This document shows, in pieces, positions 1 to 9,163 of a DNA stretch of 64,000 nt (its first letter is position 1; every line of letters begins with the position of its first letter). A model generated the notes under the pieces. It worked only from the letters and a program-made list of their open reading frames with translations, was not told where the DNA came from and searched no databases. A program made the translations under genes and the position numbers. Source of the stretch: Streptomyces sp. PH10-H1 (GTDB taxonomy: Bacteria > Actinomycetota > Actinomycetes > Streptomycetales > Streptomycetaceae); assembly GCF_030063355.1 (NCBI RefSeq), contig NZ_JASISZ010000034.1, forward strand, positions 1 to 64,000. Reading direction: 5' to 3'.

Positions 1-58
1 CCTGTGGCTGCTTCTTCTCGACCGGCTCGACCTCGAACAGCCCATCCCCACCACTCAT
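1..58 (-). CDS. Partial CDS, N-terminus of unknown protein
   Basis: The first 19 codons of a leftward gene run off the window edge. The product begins MSGGDGLFEVEPVEKKQPQ. A second in-frame ATG lies six codons upstream (position 76), but the start at 58 is preceded by a purine-rich GCGGGATGATG and is preferred. The segment is too short to assign to a family. It lies on the same strand as the efeB gene and downstream of it, with a gap of about 65 bases. Confidence 0.4.
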   Translation of the reverse strand, partial: MSGGDGLFEVEPVEKKQPQ

Positions 59-123
59 ACCGACATCATCCCGCATGAATGATCACGAACCACAGGCGGG
101 TTGCCAGTTACTGACCCACGCTC

Positions 124-1368
124 CTAGGTGAGCAGGGCTCTGCCCAGCCAGTCGGTGCGGTCCCGGACTCCGGGCAGCGCGAAGAAGTAGCCGCCGCCGA
201 ACGGCTTGACGTAGTCCACCAGCGGCTCGCCCGCCAGGCGCTTCTGCACCGTCTCGAACTGCCGGACCAGGTCCTGCTGGTAGCAGGAGAAGATCAGGCC
301 CATGTCGAGGTTGCCGTTGACGTCCATCCCCCGGTCGTAGTTGTAGCCGCGGCGCAGGATGCGCTGCCCTGCGGTCTGCGGTGTGCGGGGGTTGGCGAGG
401 CGGATGTGGCTGTCCAGCGGAATCACATCGCCCTTCGGGTCCTGCGCGTACTTCGGGGCGTCGAACTCGCCGGTGCCGTCCAGCGGCGCGCCGGTATCCC
501 GGCCGCGCCCGAACATCCGCTCCTGCTCGGTGATCGAGACCCGGTCCCAGAACTCCACGAGCATCCGGATCAGCCGTACCACCTGGTAGGTGCCGCCGGC
601 CGTCCACTGCGGCTCTGCGCCCGCGCCCACCCAGAGCAGCCCGTCCATCGCGGCCGCGTCACCGGTGTCCGGGTTGGCGGTGCCGTCCTTGAACCCCAGG
701 TGATTGCGGGGTGTTCCGCTGGGGCGGGGCGGGCTGGTGAAGCCGTCCATCCGCCAGCGCACCTGCATGCCGCCGCGGGTGTGACGGGCGATGTCGCGCA
801 GGGCGTGCAGCACGACGTCGGGGCTGTCGGCGCAGAGCTGGAGGCTCAGGTCGCCGTGGCACCACGCCGCGTCCAGGTCGTCGTCGGGGAAGGACGGCAT
901 GGCGCCGAGCCGCAGCGGCCTGCGGCTCTTCAGTCCGAAACGGTCGTCGAAGAGAGAGGCTCCGACGCCGGCCGTGACCGTCAGCCCGCCCGGCGGAACC
1001 TCTGGTCCGAGCACCCCGGAATCGGTCGGCGGCGCGGTGATCCCGACCGGCGGCGGGGTGCCGCCGGTGGCCAGGAAGCGCGCCCGGTCGGTGAGCGTGC
1101 GCAGCAGCTCCACCAGTTCCCTGCGGCCGTCGGCGGTCACGTCGAAGGACATGAACGCGGCGGCGCGCCGCGGGGGCTGGAGGATCCCAGCCTGGTGCAC
1201 TCCATGGAATTCCGTACGCGGGACAGCGGCGCCGTCGGCCGCGCCGGACTGCGGGGCCGCGCTGTGCTCCGCGCCGTGGTCCGCGCCCACCAGACCGGCT
1301 CCGGCCACCGCCGACCCGATGCCCACGGCCGCACCGCGCAGGAATCCGCGCCGCCGCACCTCACTCAT
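124..1368 (-). CDS. efeB: EfeB-type deferrochelatase / Dyp-type peroxidase
   Basis: This 414-residue heme peroxidase of the Dyp family is the exported partner in EfeUOB-type iron uptake, where it is thought to oxidise ferrous iron or release iron from heme. The N-terminus carries a twin-arginine signal (RRRGFLRG followed by an Ala/Gly-rich hydrophobic stretch), so folded export is expected. The Dyp signature [10 protein letters not shown] lies in the middle, and the length is normal for the family. The start overlaps the end of efeO by four bases (ATGA), so the two are translationally coupled. Family assignment is firm. The exact substrate is inferred from the family. Confidence 0.93.
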   Translation of the reverse strand: MSEVRRRGFLRGAAVGIGSAVAGAGLVGADHGAEHSAAPQSGAADGAAVPRTEFHGVHQAGILQPPRRAAAFMSFDVTADGRRELVELLRTLTDRARFLATGGTPPPVGITAPPTDSGVLGPEVPPGGLTVTAGVGASLFDDRFGLKSRRPLRLGAMPSFPDDDLDAAWCHGDLSLQLCADSPDVVLHALRDIARHTRGGMQVRWRMDGFTSPPRPSGTPRNHLGFKDGTANPDTGDAAAMDGLLWVGAGAEPQWTAGGTYQVVRLIRMLVEFWDRVSITEQERMFGRGRDTGAPLDGTGEFDAPKYAQDPKGDVIPLDSHIRLANPRTPQTAGQRILRRGYNYDRGMDVNGNLDMGLIFSCYQQDLVRQFETVQKRLAGEPLVDYVKPFGGGYFFALPGVRDRTDWLGRALLT

Positions 1369-2657
1369 GCCGTCCTCCGTACATCGCAGATGGCCGCCAC
1401 CGGGGCCAGCCGTTCCACCGCCTCGCTGACGTCGGCGTTCAGCCGCTCCCGGTCCGCGCGCGCCAGACCGCTCAGCGGCGTCCAGCCGCCCTCCCGGTCG
1501 AAGCCGTCCAGGGTGTGCTGGGTGCGGTCCAGCCAGGAGTCCAGTTGCGGCAACTCCGGGTAGCGGGTGGTCAGCAGCGGCCGCAGCCGGCCGAGCAGCT
1601 CACGGGTGCCGTCGAGATTGGCGCGGGCGGTGGCCAAGTTGCTGCCGCTGCCGTAGTCGGTGCGCCCGGTCAGTTCCAACTGCACGGTGTTCTCCAGGAT
1701 CTCGTGCGCCCGCAGCCCCAGGTCCGCCGGATCCATCCGCGCCTGCGGCCAGCCGTCGCGCAGCGTGTGCACGGCCTGCGCGAGACGGTCCGCCGGCCCG
1801 CGCAGCGAGGCGGCGGACTCCCCGTGCCACAGCCCGTACTCCACCCGGTGAAATCCTTCGAACCGCGGGTCGGCGCTGCCGCCGGGCAGGCCCGCGGTGG
1901 TTCCGTTGATCGCCGCGTCCGCGTCCCCGAAGGTGCCGTAGGCGGCGCCCATCCCCTCGTACACCAGATGCGCGGGCAGCCACGCTGCTCTCGCGGACGC
2001 CAGGTCGCCGCTGTCGACTGCTTCCTTCAACACATCGGTCTTCTGGGCCAGTTCGATGGTCCTGGCTTGGATCCACTGCTGGTAGGCGAGCGCCGGAGGG
2101 ATGAGATCGTGCTGGGTCACGGGCACCGCGGCCGGGCCGCCGGCCGCCGGTGCGCCGCTCACCCGGACCGTGGGTCCGGTCACGGCATCGGCATCGTCAG
2201 GCAGGCATTTGAACGCATACGCCCCGGTTCCCAGCGCCACCCGCATCGGCCGGGATGTGCCTGGCGCAAGCCCCTCCACCTCGCCGTAGACCGCCCCGGT
2301 GCCCGGATCCAGAAGATCAACCTCGGCGGCGGAGCTGGACGTATTGCGCAGATCGAAAACCTGGGTGCCGGGCCGCGGGCTCAGCCAGCCGCGTCCGCAG
2401 CCGCTCGGTGAGACCTCCACGGAGGTGTGCCGCAGGCCATCGGCCGCTTGCGGTGCCGGGGGTTTCCCCGCTTGCGGGCCGCCCCGGGATCCTGACGACA
2501 GAACGATCCCCACGATCAGCGCGCCCGCGACACCGAGCACGCCTCCCGCCACCCACAACCGCCGACGGCGTCCCAGCCATGGCGGACGGCCGGGGGCACC
2601 GGCGTGCTCACCGGGCGTGTCGGCGTCCTGGCCGGAATCGGAGACTGAGCTGGACAC
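1365..2657 (-). CDS. efeO: EfeO-type iron uptake protein (cupredoxin-like plus imelysin/M75 domain)
   Basis: The protein has 430 residues. An N-terminal cytoplasmic tail (~1-30) is followed by one hydrophobic segment (about 34-56), so it is probably membrane-anchored. A cupredoxin-like region (about 75-150) comes next, then the C-terminal imelysin (M75) domain with the HxxE motif in [12 protein letters not shown]. EfeO proteins bind ferrous/ferric iron and pass it to the EfeU permease. It is the first gene of a two-gene efeOB unit. No EfeU permease is visible on either side in this window, so the permease must lie elsewhere or be absent. A short palindrome ATGCTAAGCAT (2702-2712) lies upstream, but no clear iron box was seen. 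Confidence 0.9.
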   Translation of the reverse strand: MSSSVSDSGQDADTPGEHAGAPGRPPWLGRRRRLWVAGGVLGVAGALIVGIVLSSGSRGGPQAGKPPAPQAADGLRHTSVEVSPSGCGRGWLSPRPGTQVFDLRNTSSSAAEVDLLDPGTGAVYGEVEGLAPGTSRPMRVALGTGAYAFKCLPDDADAVTGPTVRVSGAPAAGGPAAVPVTQHDLIPPALAYQQWIQARTIELAQKTDVLKEAVDSGDLASARAAWLPAHLVYEGMGAAYGTFGDADAAINGTTAGLPGGSADPRFEGFHRVEYGLWHGESAASLRGPADRLAQAVHTLRDGWPQARMDPADLGLRAHEILENTVQLELTGRTDYGSGSNLATARANLDGTRELLGRLRPLLTTRYPELPQLDSWLDRTQHTLDGFDREGGWTPLSGLARADRERLNADVSEAVERLAPVAAICDVRRTA

Positions 2658-2838
2658 ACCGGGCCTCCAATACTGTCGGGAGCGGGCGGGCGGCGCCGTT
2701 CATGCTAAGCATCCCGGCTGACGCGAAGGGCCGCCCGGGTCCCCCGTGAACCAGATTTCCCCGGCAGTTCACCACTCGGACACCCCGTCCGCGCCGATCG
2801 TCCTGGCCGGTGGAAGCCACGGCCGGGCGATGCGCCGA

Positions 2839-2896
2839 AGGCGAAGACCTCTGATGCGGTGTGCTTCTCAGTTCCACCGCATGGAGGTCTTCGCCT
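2839..2896 (-). terminator. Large hairpin downstream of the VWA operon
   Basis: There is a perfect 13-bp stem: AGGCGAAGACCTC at 2839-2851 pairs with GAGGTCTTCGCCT at 2884-2896. Inside it a second stem, ATGCGGTG with CACCGCAT, extends the hairpin. It lies 35 bases past the stop of the leftward secreted-protein gene (2931) and before the start of efeO. It most likely terminates the leftward operon. No T-run was seen, as is usual in high-GC actinomycetes. Confidence 0.65.
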
Positions 2897-2930
2897 TGTC
2901 ACGACCGACGTCCGTTGACGACGCCGGCTG

Positions 2931-3773
2931 TCACCGCGCCTGGGCTGCCGCCCTGCGCGGCAGGCGCGGTCCCCGGGTGAGGGTGTAGCCGCCGATCGCC
3001 GCGAGCGCGCCGAGCACACCGCCGCCCGCGGTCCACAGCCAGCGGTCGGACCACCAGCCGGCCGTCCAGCCGCCGTCCGGGGCGGCCAGTACGCCGGACT
3101 GCCCCGCGGGGGTCAGCGGGGCAGCCAGTTCGCCGCCCTCGGAGTGCGCTCCGCCCGCGTCCTTGGCCGTCGCGACGACCTCGGTCTTGAACGGCAGCCC
3201 GAGATCCTGCGCGGGCAGATCGACGACGGTCAGCCGTACGTAGTACGCGCCCGGCAACGGGTCGTTGGACCTGCTGTCGGCGATGGGCCGCACCGTGCGC
3301 AGAGTGCAGGTGAGGGTGACGGACGGGCCCGAGTCCGGGCTCCGTGCGGTCCTGTCCCCCGCGACGCACGGCTGGCGGCGGCGCAGCCCGTCGTAGACGT
3401 CGAGCTGCCAGGTCTCCGCGCCGTGCCGGGTGGCCTGGTCCGGCAGGGTCACGGTCGCCTTGGCCGTTGCCGTCTGTCCGGCGGCGGCCGGGAACATCCA
3501 GTAGAGGTAGTCGCCGGTGGAGGCGGCGGCCGTGGCCGGCTGTCCCTGTTTGATCGCGGTGGCGGTACGGAAGGCGGTACCGGCCTCGGTCGGCGCGGCG
3601 CTCTCGCTCGATCCGGGACTCGGAGTGGGACTCGGGGTGGAAGTGTCGGCCAGCGCGGTCGCGGCGGGCCCGAGCAGGGCCGCCCCGGTGAGCAGCGCGG
3701 CGGTCACCATACGAGTCGTCATGCGGGTCGTCGCGCAGGTCGCCTCAGGCGTCTTCAGACGTGTCGTACGCAT
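2931..3773 (-). CDS. Secreted, C-terminally anchored protein of unknown function
   Basis: This 280-residue protein has an N-terminal signal peptide (hydrophobic stretch about 20-42, ending ALA-DT). A Pro/Ser/Thr-rich linker follows (about 43-60), then a domain containing DYLYWMFPAAAGQTATAKA-type beta-strand sequence. Near the C-terminus are one transmembrane helix (about 250-270) and a positively charged tail, so it should sit on the outer face of the membrane. It is not recognised beyond that. Its start overlaps the stop of the upstream VWA gene by one base (TGATG), so the two are co-translated and probably form one surface complex. Confidence 0.8.
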   Translation of the reverse strand: MRTTRLKTPEATCATTRMTTRMVTAALLTGAALLGPAATALADTSTPSPTPSPGSSESAAPTEAGTAFRTATAIKQGQPATAAASTGDYLYWMFPAAAGQTATAKATVTLPDQATRHGAETWQLDVYDGLRRRQPCVAGDRTARSPDSGPSVTLTCTLRTVRPIADSRSNDPLPGAYYVRLTVVDLPAQDLGLPFKTEVVATAKDAGGAHSEGGELAAPLTPAGQSGVLAAPDGGWTAGWWSDRWLWTAGGGVLGALAAIGGYTLTRGPRLPRRAAAQAR

Positions 3774-5050
3774 CAGTTGGTCCTCCAGACGGCGACGCGC
3801 CAGCGGGCCAGCCAGCCCCAGATCAGTCCCGCGAGCAGACCCGTACCTGCCAGGACGCCGAGCAGCACCCAGCCGCGCCCCAGGCCGAACGCGGCGACAT
3901 CGCCGGGCTCATCGGGGGCGTCGACCAGATCGAGCGTCAGCTCGACGGGCAGACCCGGGGAGCGTTTGACGGCGTCGGGCGCCGAGAAGGAGTTGCTGAC
4001 CTCCAGGCACACGGTGTGCGGCGGCAGCGCCGCGTCACCCGAGCTCGTGTCCTTCGCCGGGTACACGTAGCGCAGGCCCGAGGACATCACATCGGTCCGG
4101 CCGCTGCCCGCGTCCGAACCCCTGACCAGTTCCTGGCCCTCGCCGCTCACCGCCCGCACCAGCACGCCGTAGTCCGCGTTCACGGCCCGGTCGGCGCCGA
4201 CGCTGACGGTGGCGCGCAGCTCCTGGCCGTCGGTGACGGCGACCTTGTAGTAACGGTGCTGCCCGAACTCCTCGCGGTCGGTGTAGACGCCCGGGGTGAT
4301 ACCCGCCGCGTCCCCGCACCGGTCCGCACCCTGGACCGCCTTCGGGACGATCGGCGGGGCCTGCGCCGCACGCCGCACGAGCTGCTTGATCCGGGAGGAG
4401 AGCTGGTCGGTGTGCTGCACGGAGGTGTAGGTGCCGCCGGTGGCCTCGGCGATGCAGCTGAGCTGCTTGCGGATCTTGTCGTCGGCTACCAGGCCGAGGG
4501 TGTCGACCACCAGATGGGTGCCCTGCGCGGCGAGTTCACGCGCCACGTCACACGGGTCCGGCTGCCCGCAGGAGTCTTCGCCGTCGGTGATGAGCACGAT
4601 CCTGCGGGTGGCGGCGCCACCCGCCAGGTCCTGGGCGGCGCCGCGCAGCGCCAGCCCGATCGGGGTCCACCCGGTGGGGCGCAGCGTGGCGACGGCCGCC
4701 TTGGCCTCGGTCCTGTTCACCGGGCCCACGGGGTACAGCTGCTTGCTGTCCGCGCAGCCGATCTTCTTGTCCGTTCCGGGGTAGGTGGCCCCCAAGGTTC
4801 GTATGCCGAGCCGGACATCGTCCGGCACCGCGTCCAGCACCTCGTTGAACGCCTGCTGCGCCGCGGCCATCCGCGACTGCCCGTCCACGTCCCGGGCACG
4901 CATCGATCCGCTGACATCCAGGACCAGTTCGACCTTGGGTGGTTCCTGTGCCGCGGGCTCGTCCGCGGCGGCGCTCGCCGGGAACAGACCGGCGGCGAGA
5001 GTAGCGGCCAGGCCGCACAGGCCGGCCGCCAGCCGTCTTTTGGTGATCAT
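3773..5050 (-). CDS. Surface VWA-domain protein with C-terminal membrane anchor
   Basis: This 425-residue protein has a signal peptide (about 1-29, ending ASAAADEP). It is followed by a von Willebrand A domain whose metal-ion site motif DVSGSM is at about residues 45-50, with ITDGEDSCG as the second metal-binding segment. A beta-rich region follows, then a C-terminal transmembrane helix (about 395-415) with a basic tail. VWA proteins of this kind bind proteins or assemble surface complexes. It is the first gene of a two-gene operon with the secreted protein downstream. The ligand is unknown. Confidence 0.85.
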   Translation of the reverse strand: MITKRRLAAGLCGLAATLAAGLFPASAAADEPAAQEPPKVELVLDVSGSMRARDVDGQSRMAAAQQAFNEVLDAVPDDVRLGIRTLGATYPGTDKKIGCADSKQLYPVGPVNRTEAKAAVATLRPTGWTPIGLALRGAAQDLAGGAATRRIVLITDGEDSCGQPDPCDVARELAAQGTHLVVDTLGLVADDKIRKQLSCIAEATGGTYTSVQHTDQLSSRIKQLVRRAAQAPPIVPKAVQGADRCGDAAGITPGVYTDREEFGQHRYYKVAVTDGQELRATVSVGADRAVNADYGVLVRAVSGEGQELVRGSDAGSGRTDVMSSGLRYVYPAKDTSSGDAALPPHTVCLEVSNSFSAPDAVKRSPGLPVELTLDLVDAPDEPGDVAAFGLGRGWVLLGVLAGTGLLAGLIWGWLARWRVAVWRTN

Positions 5051-5182
5051 CCGGGGAGCCTAGTGATCCCCAACCGAACCGGGAAATCGGCCCCTTGAGC
5101 CGCCTCGCGGACGGCCGCCGCTGTCCCCAGTAGACCCGTTACGTGCAGGTTCGCGACCGGTCGGCCGGACCACCGGCCGGAT

Positions 5183-5623
5183 TCAGAGGGCCAACTTGAA
5201 GCCGTCGTGGCTGCGGACGAAGCCGAGCGAGTCGTAGAAGCGGAGTGCGTCGGTGCGCCGTTTGTTGCTGGTGAGCTGGACGAGGGTGCAACCGCGGCGA
5301 CGGGCGCGGTCGATGGCGTGGGTGAGCAGCGCGCGGCCGAGGCCGGCGTCGCGCCGGTCGGGCCGTACGCGCACACCTTCGATCAGCGCCCGCTCCTGGC
5401 CGTGCCGGCCGAGGCCCGGGATGTAGGTGAGCTGGAGGCAGCCGAGCACGGTGCCGGCGCCGTCGTCCAGGACGACCAGCTCGTTGCGCTCGTCGCTGTC
5501 CACCGCGTCGAAGGCGCGGCTGTACGCCTCGTCGACCCCGCCCACGGCGGTGACACCGGCCTCTTCCGTCAGGAGGGCGATGATGGCGGGCAGGTCGTGG
5601 CGCGTCGCGGTGCGGAAGATCAT
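5183..5623 (-). CDS. GNAT-family N-acetyltransferase
   Basis: The 146-residue product has the single-domain GNAT layout: an N-terminal strand FRTATRHDLPAI, then the acetyl-CoA binding region VRPDRRDAGLGRALL (a version of the Q/RxxGxG/A motif). The C-terminal part reads LVQLTSNKRRTDALRFYDSLGF, typical of the family. The start overlaps the stop of the upstream acyl-CoA ligase gene by four bases (ATGA), so the pair is coupled. The acceptor substrate cannot be read from sequence. Coupling to a ligase may hint at a small-molecule or protein-lysine acyl target, which is inference only. Confidence 0.88.
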   Translation of the reverse strand: MIFRTATRHDLPAIIALLTEEAGVTAVGGVDEAYSRAFDAVDSDERNELVVLDDGAGTVLGCLQLTYIPGLGRHGQERALIEGVRVRPDRRDAGLGRALLTHAIDRARRRGCTLVQLTSNKRRTDALRFYDSLGFVRSHDGFKLAL

Positions 5624-7218
5624 GTACCGATCTTCTCATCGGGGGTCCCGGGCCCCTGGGCGAAGCGGTCGCGCAGCTCGCGCTTGAGGATCTTGCCGCT
5701 CGCGTTGCGCGGCAGCTCGTCGATGAGCAGCACCCGCTTGGGCGCCTTGAAGTGGACGAGTTTCCCGCGCGCGTAGTCCATCAGTTCGTCCTCGGTGACC
5801 TCGCCGCGCGGCACGACGACCGCGGTGATCGCCTCGATCCAGCGGTCGTCGGGCAGCCCCACGACGGCGACCTCGGCGACGGCCGGATGCTCGTACAGGA
5901 CGTCCTCGACCTGGCGCGAGGCGACCAGCACACCGCCGGAGTTGATGACGTCCTTCACCCGGTCGACGACGGTGAGGTAGCCCTCGGTATCGCGCACGGC
6001 GAGGTCCCCGGAGTGGAACCAGCCGTCGCGGAAGGCCTCCGCCGTCTCCTGCGGCTTGTCCCAGTAGCCCTCGCACAGCTGTGGGGAGCGGTAGACGACC
6101 TCGCCCGGCGTGCCGTCGGGTACGTCCCTGCCCGCCTCATCGACGACCCTGGCCTCGACGAACAGCACCGGGCGGCCGCAGGAGTCCAGCCGCCCCTCGT
6201 GCTCGTCCGGGCCGAGGACGGTGGCGAGCGGGCCGATCTCGCTCTGCCCGAAGCAGTTGTAGAAGGCCAGGTGCGGCAGCCGGGCGCGCAGCCGCTCCAG
6301 GACCGGTACGGGCATGATCGAGGCGCCGTAGTAGGCCTTGCGCAGCCCGCTCAGATCGCGGGTGGCGAACTGCGGGTGATTGGCGAGGCCGATCCAGACG
6401 GTGGGCGGCGCGAAGAGGCTGTCCGCCTTTCCCGCCTCGACGAGGTCGAAGACCGTCTCCGGATCGGGTCCCGGAATGATGGTGTTCTCCGCGCCGGCCA
6501 TCAGGTACGGCAGCAGGAAGACATGCATCTGCGCTGAGTGGTAAAGCGGCAGGGAGTGCACCGGCCGGTCGGTCTCCCGCAGACCGAGCGCGATGACGGC
6601 GCTGACGTACTCGTGGACGAGCGCGCGGTGCGTCATCATCGCGCCCTTGGGCAGGGCGGTGGTACCGGAGGTGTAGAGGAGCTGCACGAGGTCCTCGGCG
6701 CCGACCGCCGGCGCGTCGTTCCCGGGCGCATCGTCCTCCGGCGCTTCGAGCGCGGGCGCGGGCGCGGCAGGCGCGGGCGCGGCAGGCGCGGGCGCGGCGG
6801 GCGGCAGCAGTGCGAGCAGCGACTGCTCGTCGTCCCGGAGCGCGAGGGTCCGTACGTCCTCGGGGAGCCGTTCGCACAGCTGCGGGTCGCTGAGCACCAG
6901 GGCGCTGCCGGACTGGCGGATCAGATAGGCCAGGTCCTCGCCCTCCAGATGGTGGTTGACCGGCACATGGACCAGCCCGGCACGCGCGCAGCCGAGGAAC
7001 GCGATCAGGTAGGCGTCGGAGTTGTGGCCGTACGCGGCGACCCGCTCGCCCGCCCGCAGCCCGGTTTTCAGGAGAACGGCGGCCGCCGCGGAGACAGCCT
7101 CGTCGAGTTCCCGGTAGGTCCAGGTCCGGTCCCCGAACCGGACCGCCACCCGGTCCGGCACCCGCCGGGCGCTGCGCCGCAGCACCCCGTCGACCGTGTC
7201 GCTGTGCACCGCGATCAT
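5620..7218 (-). CDS. AMP-forming acyl-CoA ligase (FadD-like)
   Basis: This 532-residue ANL-superfamily enzyme should activate a carboxylic acid to acyl-AMP and then acyl-CoA. The P-loop-like motif reads LLYTSGTTALPKG, the A5-type motif NCFGQSEIGP and the A7-type motif WFHSGDLA. The C-terminal lysine motif reads PRNASGKILKR. The start at 7218 is chosen because GGGGAGGCGTC lies just upstream and the homologous region begins there, although the frame stays open to 7350. An Ala/Pro-rich insert made of about 15-base repeats (encoding PAAPA units, near 6745-6800) interrupts the N-domain. Substrate chain length is unknown. Confidence 0.88.
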   Translation of the reverse strand: MIAVHSDTVDGVLRRSARRVPDRVAVRFGDRTWTYRELDEAVSAAAAVLLKTGLRAGERVAAYGHNSDAYLIAFLGCARAGLVHVPVNHHLEGEDLAYLIRQSGSALVLSDPQLCERLPEDVRTLALRDDEQSLLALLPPAAPAPAAPAPAAPAPALEAPEDDAPGNDAPAVGAEDLVQLLYTSGTTALPKGAMMTHRALVHEYVSAVIALGLRETDRPVHSLPLYHSAQMHVFLLPYLMAGAENTIIPGPDPETVFDLVEAGKADSLFAPPTVWIGLANHPQFATRDLSGLRKAYYGASIMPVPVLERLRARLPHLAFYNCFGQSEIGPLATVLGPDEHEGRLDSCGRPVLFVEARVVDEAGRDVPDGTPGEVVYRSPQLCEGYWDKPQETAEAFRDGWFHSGDLAVRDTEGYLTVVDRVKDVINSGGVLVASRQVEDVLYEHPAVAEVAVVGLPDDRWIEAITAVVVPRGEVTEDELMDYARGKLVHFKAPKRVLLIDELPRNASGKILKRELRDRFAQGPGTPDEKIGT

Positions 7219-7407
7219 GACGCCTCCCCGTTTTCCGGACCTGCCCGGGCCACCTTCGGACGGCGCGGGCGCCCAGGTCAAGCGTTGCCAACCGGTGCGC
7301 GCGCCGGTCCGGCCGTGCGGTGCGCGTCCGTCCCGCCGCACGGTGCGCACGGCGGTTCGAGGAACTCCGGGGAATCGCGGAAGGAGACCCGGATCGCCGC
7401 GTATCCC

Positions 7408-7436
7408 TTGACCTGCGATACGGATCCTGATTACTT
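7408..7436 (+). promoter_or_regulatory. Candidate promoter for a leaderless paaK-like mRNA
   Basis: TTGACC (7408-7413) is followed after 17 bases by TTACTT (7431-7436). The GTG start of the ligase gene lies only six bases further on. There is no purine-rich ribosome site between them. This is the usual geometry of a leaderless actinomycete transcript. The -10 is weak, so the call is tentative. Confidence 0.4.
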
Positions 7437-7442
7437 GGCCCC

Positions 7443-8777
7443 GTGACGACAGTACCGAACGATCGGTCGGGAGCGGACGGCACCCTCCTCGACGCCGCGG
7501 AGCAGCTGAGCGGTGCGGAGCTGCGGGATCTGCAGCTGCGGCGATTGCGGGCCACCCTGCGGCACGCGTACGACAACGTCGCCTTCTACCGGAACTCGTT
7601 CGACGCGGCCGGGGTGGGCCCCGAGGACTGCCGCACCCTCGCCGACCTCGCCCGGTTCCCCTTCACCACCAAGGCCGATCTGCGGGACAACTACCCGTTC
7701 GGTATGTTCGCCGTGCCCGGGACGGACATCCGCCGCATCCACGCCTCCAGCGGCACCACCGGTCTGCCGACCGTCGTGGGATACACGGGCAACGACCTGG
7801 ACATGTGGGCGGACATGGTCGCCCGGTCCATCCGCGCGGCCGGTGGCCGGCCCGGCCAGAAGATCCATATCGCCTACGGATACGGCCTGTTCACCGGCGG
7901 GCTCGGCGCCCACTACGGGGCGGAGCGCCTGGGCTGCACCGTCATCCCCGCGTCCGGTGGCATGACGGCGCGCCAGGTACAGATCATCCAGGACTTCCGG
8001 CCCGACATCATCATGGTCACCCCCTCCTACATGCTCACCCTGCTGGACGAGTTCGAGCGACAGGGCATCGACCCGCGTTCGACGTCACTGCGGACCGGCA
8101 TCTTCGGGGCCGAGCCGTGGACCGAGGAGATGCGGCGCGAGATCGAGGAGCGGCTGGACATCGACGCGGTCGACATATACGGGCTGAGCGAGGTCATCGG
8201 CCCCGGCGTGGCGCAGGAGTGCGTCGAGACCAAGGACGGGCTGCACATCTGGGAGGACCACTTCTTCCCCGAGGTCGTCGACCCGCTCACCGACCAGGTG
8301 ATGGCGCAGGGCGAGAGCGGTGAGCTGGTCTTCACCTCGCTCACCAAGGAGGCGATGCCGGTCATCCGCTACCGCACCCGCGACCTCACCCGGCTGCTGC
8401 CCGGCACGGCCCGGCCCGCCTTCCGCCGGATGGAGAAGGTCACGGGCCGCTGCGACGACATGATCATCCTGCGCGGGGTGAACCTCTTTCCCACCGCGAT
8501 CGAGGAGATCGTGCTGCGCACGCCCGGCGTGGCACCGCACTTCCAGCTCCGCCTCACCCGTGAGGGCCGCCTCGACCGGCTCACGGTGCGGGCCGAGGCG
8601 CGGCCCGGCGCGAGTACGGAGCTGCGGGCGGCGGCCGCCATCGCCATCGCGCAGGGGGTCAAGGACGGGGTGGGGGTGACGGTGGAGGTGGCCGTCGTCG
8701 ACCCGGAGACCCTGGAGCGGTCGGTCGGGAAGATCAAGCGCGTCATCGACGAACGGGAGCCGCGGCAGGGCGCGTAG
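7443..8777 (+). CDS. paaK: Phenylacetate-CoA ligase family protein (PaaK-like)
   Basis: The 444-residue adenylate-forming ligase begins with GTG. Key motifs are HASSGTTGLPTVVGYT (ATP-binding loop, about 98-113), IYGLSEVIGPG (about 240-250) and YRTRDLTRLLPG, with a C-terminal RSVGKIKRVID lysine motif. The length fits PaaK, which makes phenylacetyl-CoA in aerobic phenylacetate degradation. No other paa genes are nearby except a decayed PaaI-like thioesterase remnant just downstream, which suggests this is what is left of a larger catabolic locus. The aryl substrate is not proven. Confidence 0.88.
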   Translation: MTTVPNDRSGADGTLLDAAEQLSGAELRDLQLRRLRATLRHAYDNVAFYRNSFDAAGVGPEDCRTLADLARFPFTTKADLRDNYPFGMFAVPGTDIRRIHASSGTTGLPTVVGYTGNDLDMWADMVARSIRAAGGRPGQKIHIAYGYGLFTGGLGAHYGAERLGCTVIPASGGMTARQVQIIQDFRPDIIMVTPSYMLTLLDEFERQGIDPRSTSLRTGIFGAEPWTEEMRREIEERLDIDAVDIYGLSEVIGPGVAQECVETKDGLHIWEDHFFPEVVDPLTDQVMAQGESGELVFTSLTKEAMPVIRYRTRDLTRLLPGTARPAFRRMEKVTGRCDDMIILRGVNLFPTAIEEIVLRTPGVAPHFQLRLTREGRLDRLTVRAEARPGASTELRAAAAIAIAQGVKDGVGVTVEVAVVDPETLERSVGKIKRVIDEREPRQGA

Positions 8778-8895
8778 CCGGCGAACGCCAGCGCACCAGA
8801 AGGGGCTTGAGGCCGTTCTGGAAGTTGGACGCCAGCCGCACCGGCGCACCGGCCGGCTCCAGGCCGGGCAGGCGGTTCATCGCCTGGCGCAGCAT
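8743..8895 (-). pseudogene. C-terminal remnant of a cytochrome P450
   Basis: Read leftward from 8895, about 50 codons are open and encode LRQAMNRLPGLEPAG, then VRLASNFQNGLKPLLVRW. This is the ending seen in P450s of the CYP124/125/142 type (RLP-L-, SNF-NG-K-LPVRF). The heme-binding region and everything upstream of it are missing. The fragment overlaps the 3' end of the paaK-like gene by 35 bases and abuts the thioesterase fragment. It is identified by pattern recall only. Confidence 0.4.
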
Positions 8896-8897
8896 AG

Positions 8898-9116
8898 GTG
8901 ATCGCGGTGTCGGCGGCGCGCGGCGGCTACGGCCCGATGACGACCGTCCAGCAGTCGACGACCTTTCAGCAGGCCGTGCTGGACACGGACGTCCTGATCA
9001 CCGCCAGGGTGACCAAGCTGGGCCGGCGCCTGGCCTTCATCGACATCACGCTGGCCGCCGAAGGCAGCGAAGAGGTGGTGGCGCAGGCCACCACCGTCTA
9101 CGCCTTCCCCGGCTGA
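8898..9116 (+). pseudogene. C-terminal half of a PaaI-like hotdog thioesterase
   Basis: The open frame encodes 72 residues that match only the second half of a hotdog thioesterase: SAARGGYGPMTTVQQ, then ITARVTKLGRRLAFIDITL and a final strand ending TTVYAFPG. The first half, with the catalytic Asp/Asn-bearing helix, is absent. Upstream sequence instead belongs to an oppositely oriented P450 end. It is therefore a truncated remnant made by rearrangement at about 8895. A thioesterase of this type would normally partner the upstream PaaK-like ligase. Confidence 0.6.
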
Positions 9117-9162
9117 GGTCACTGCACAGCCAGGGCTGAGGTCACGTCAGAGCTGAGGTCAC
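9112..9162. repeat. Three direct copies of GCTGAGGTCAC
   Basis: Perfect 11-base copies lie at 9112-9122, 9135-9145 and 9152-9162. The first includes the stop codon of the thioesterase fragment and the last ends next to the stop codon of the neighbouring leftward gene. They mark the 3' boundary of the decayed segment. No function is evident. Confidence 0.7.
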
Positions 9163-9163
9163 A

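Noticed and set aside
406-1563. 385-codon rightward frame opposite efeB
   Set aside because: Shadow of efeB and efeO; no family similarity and no ribosome site.
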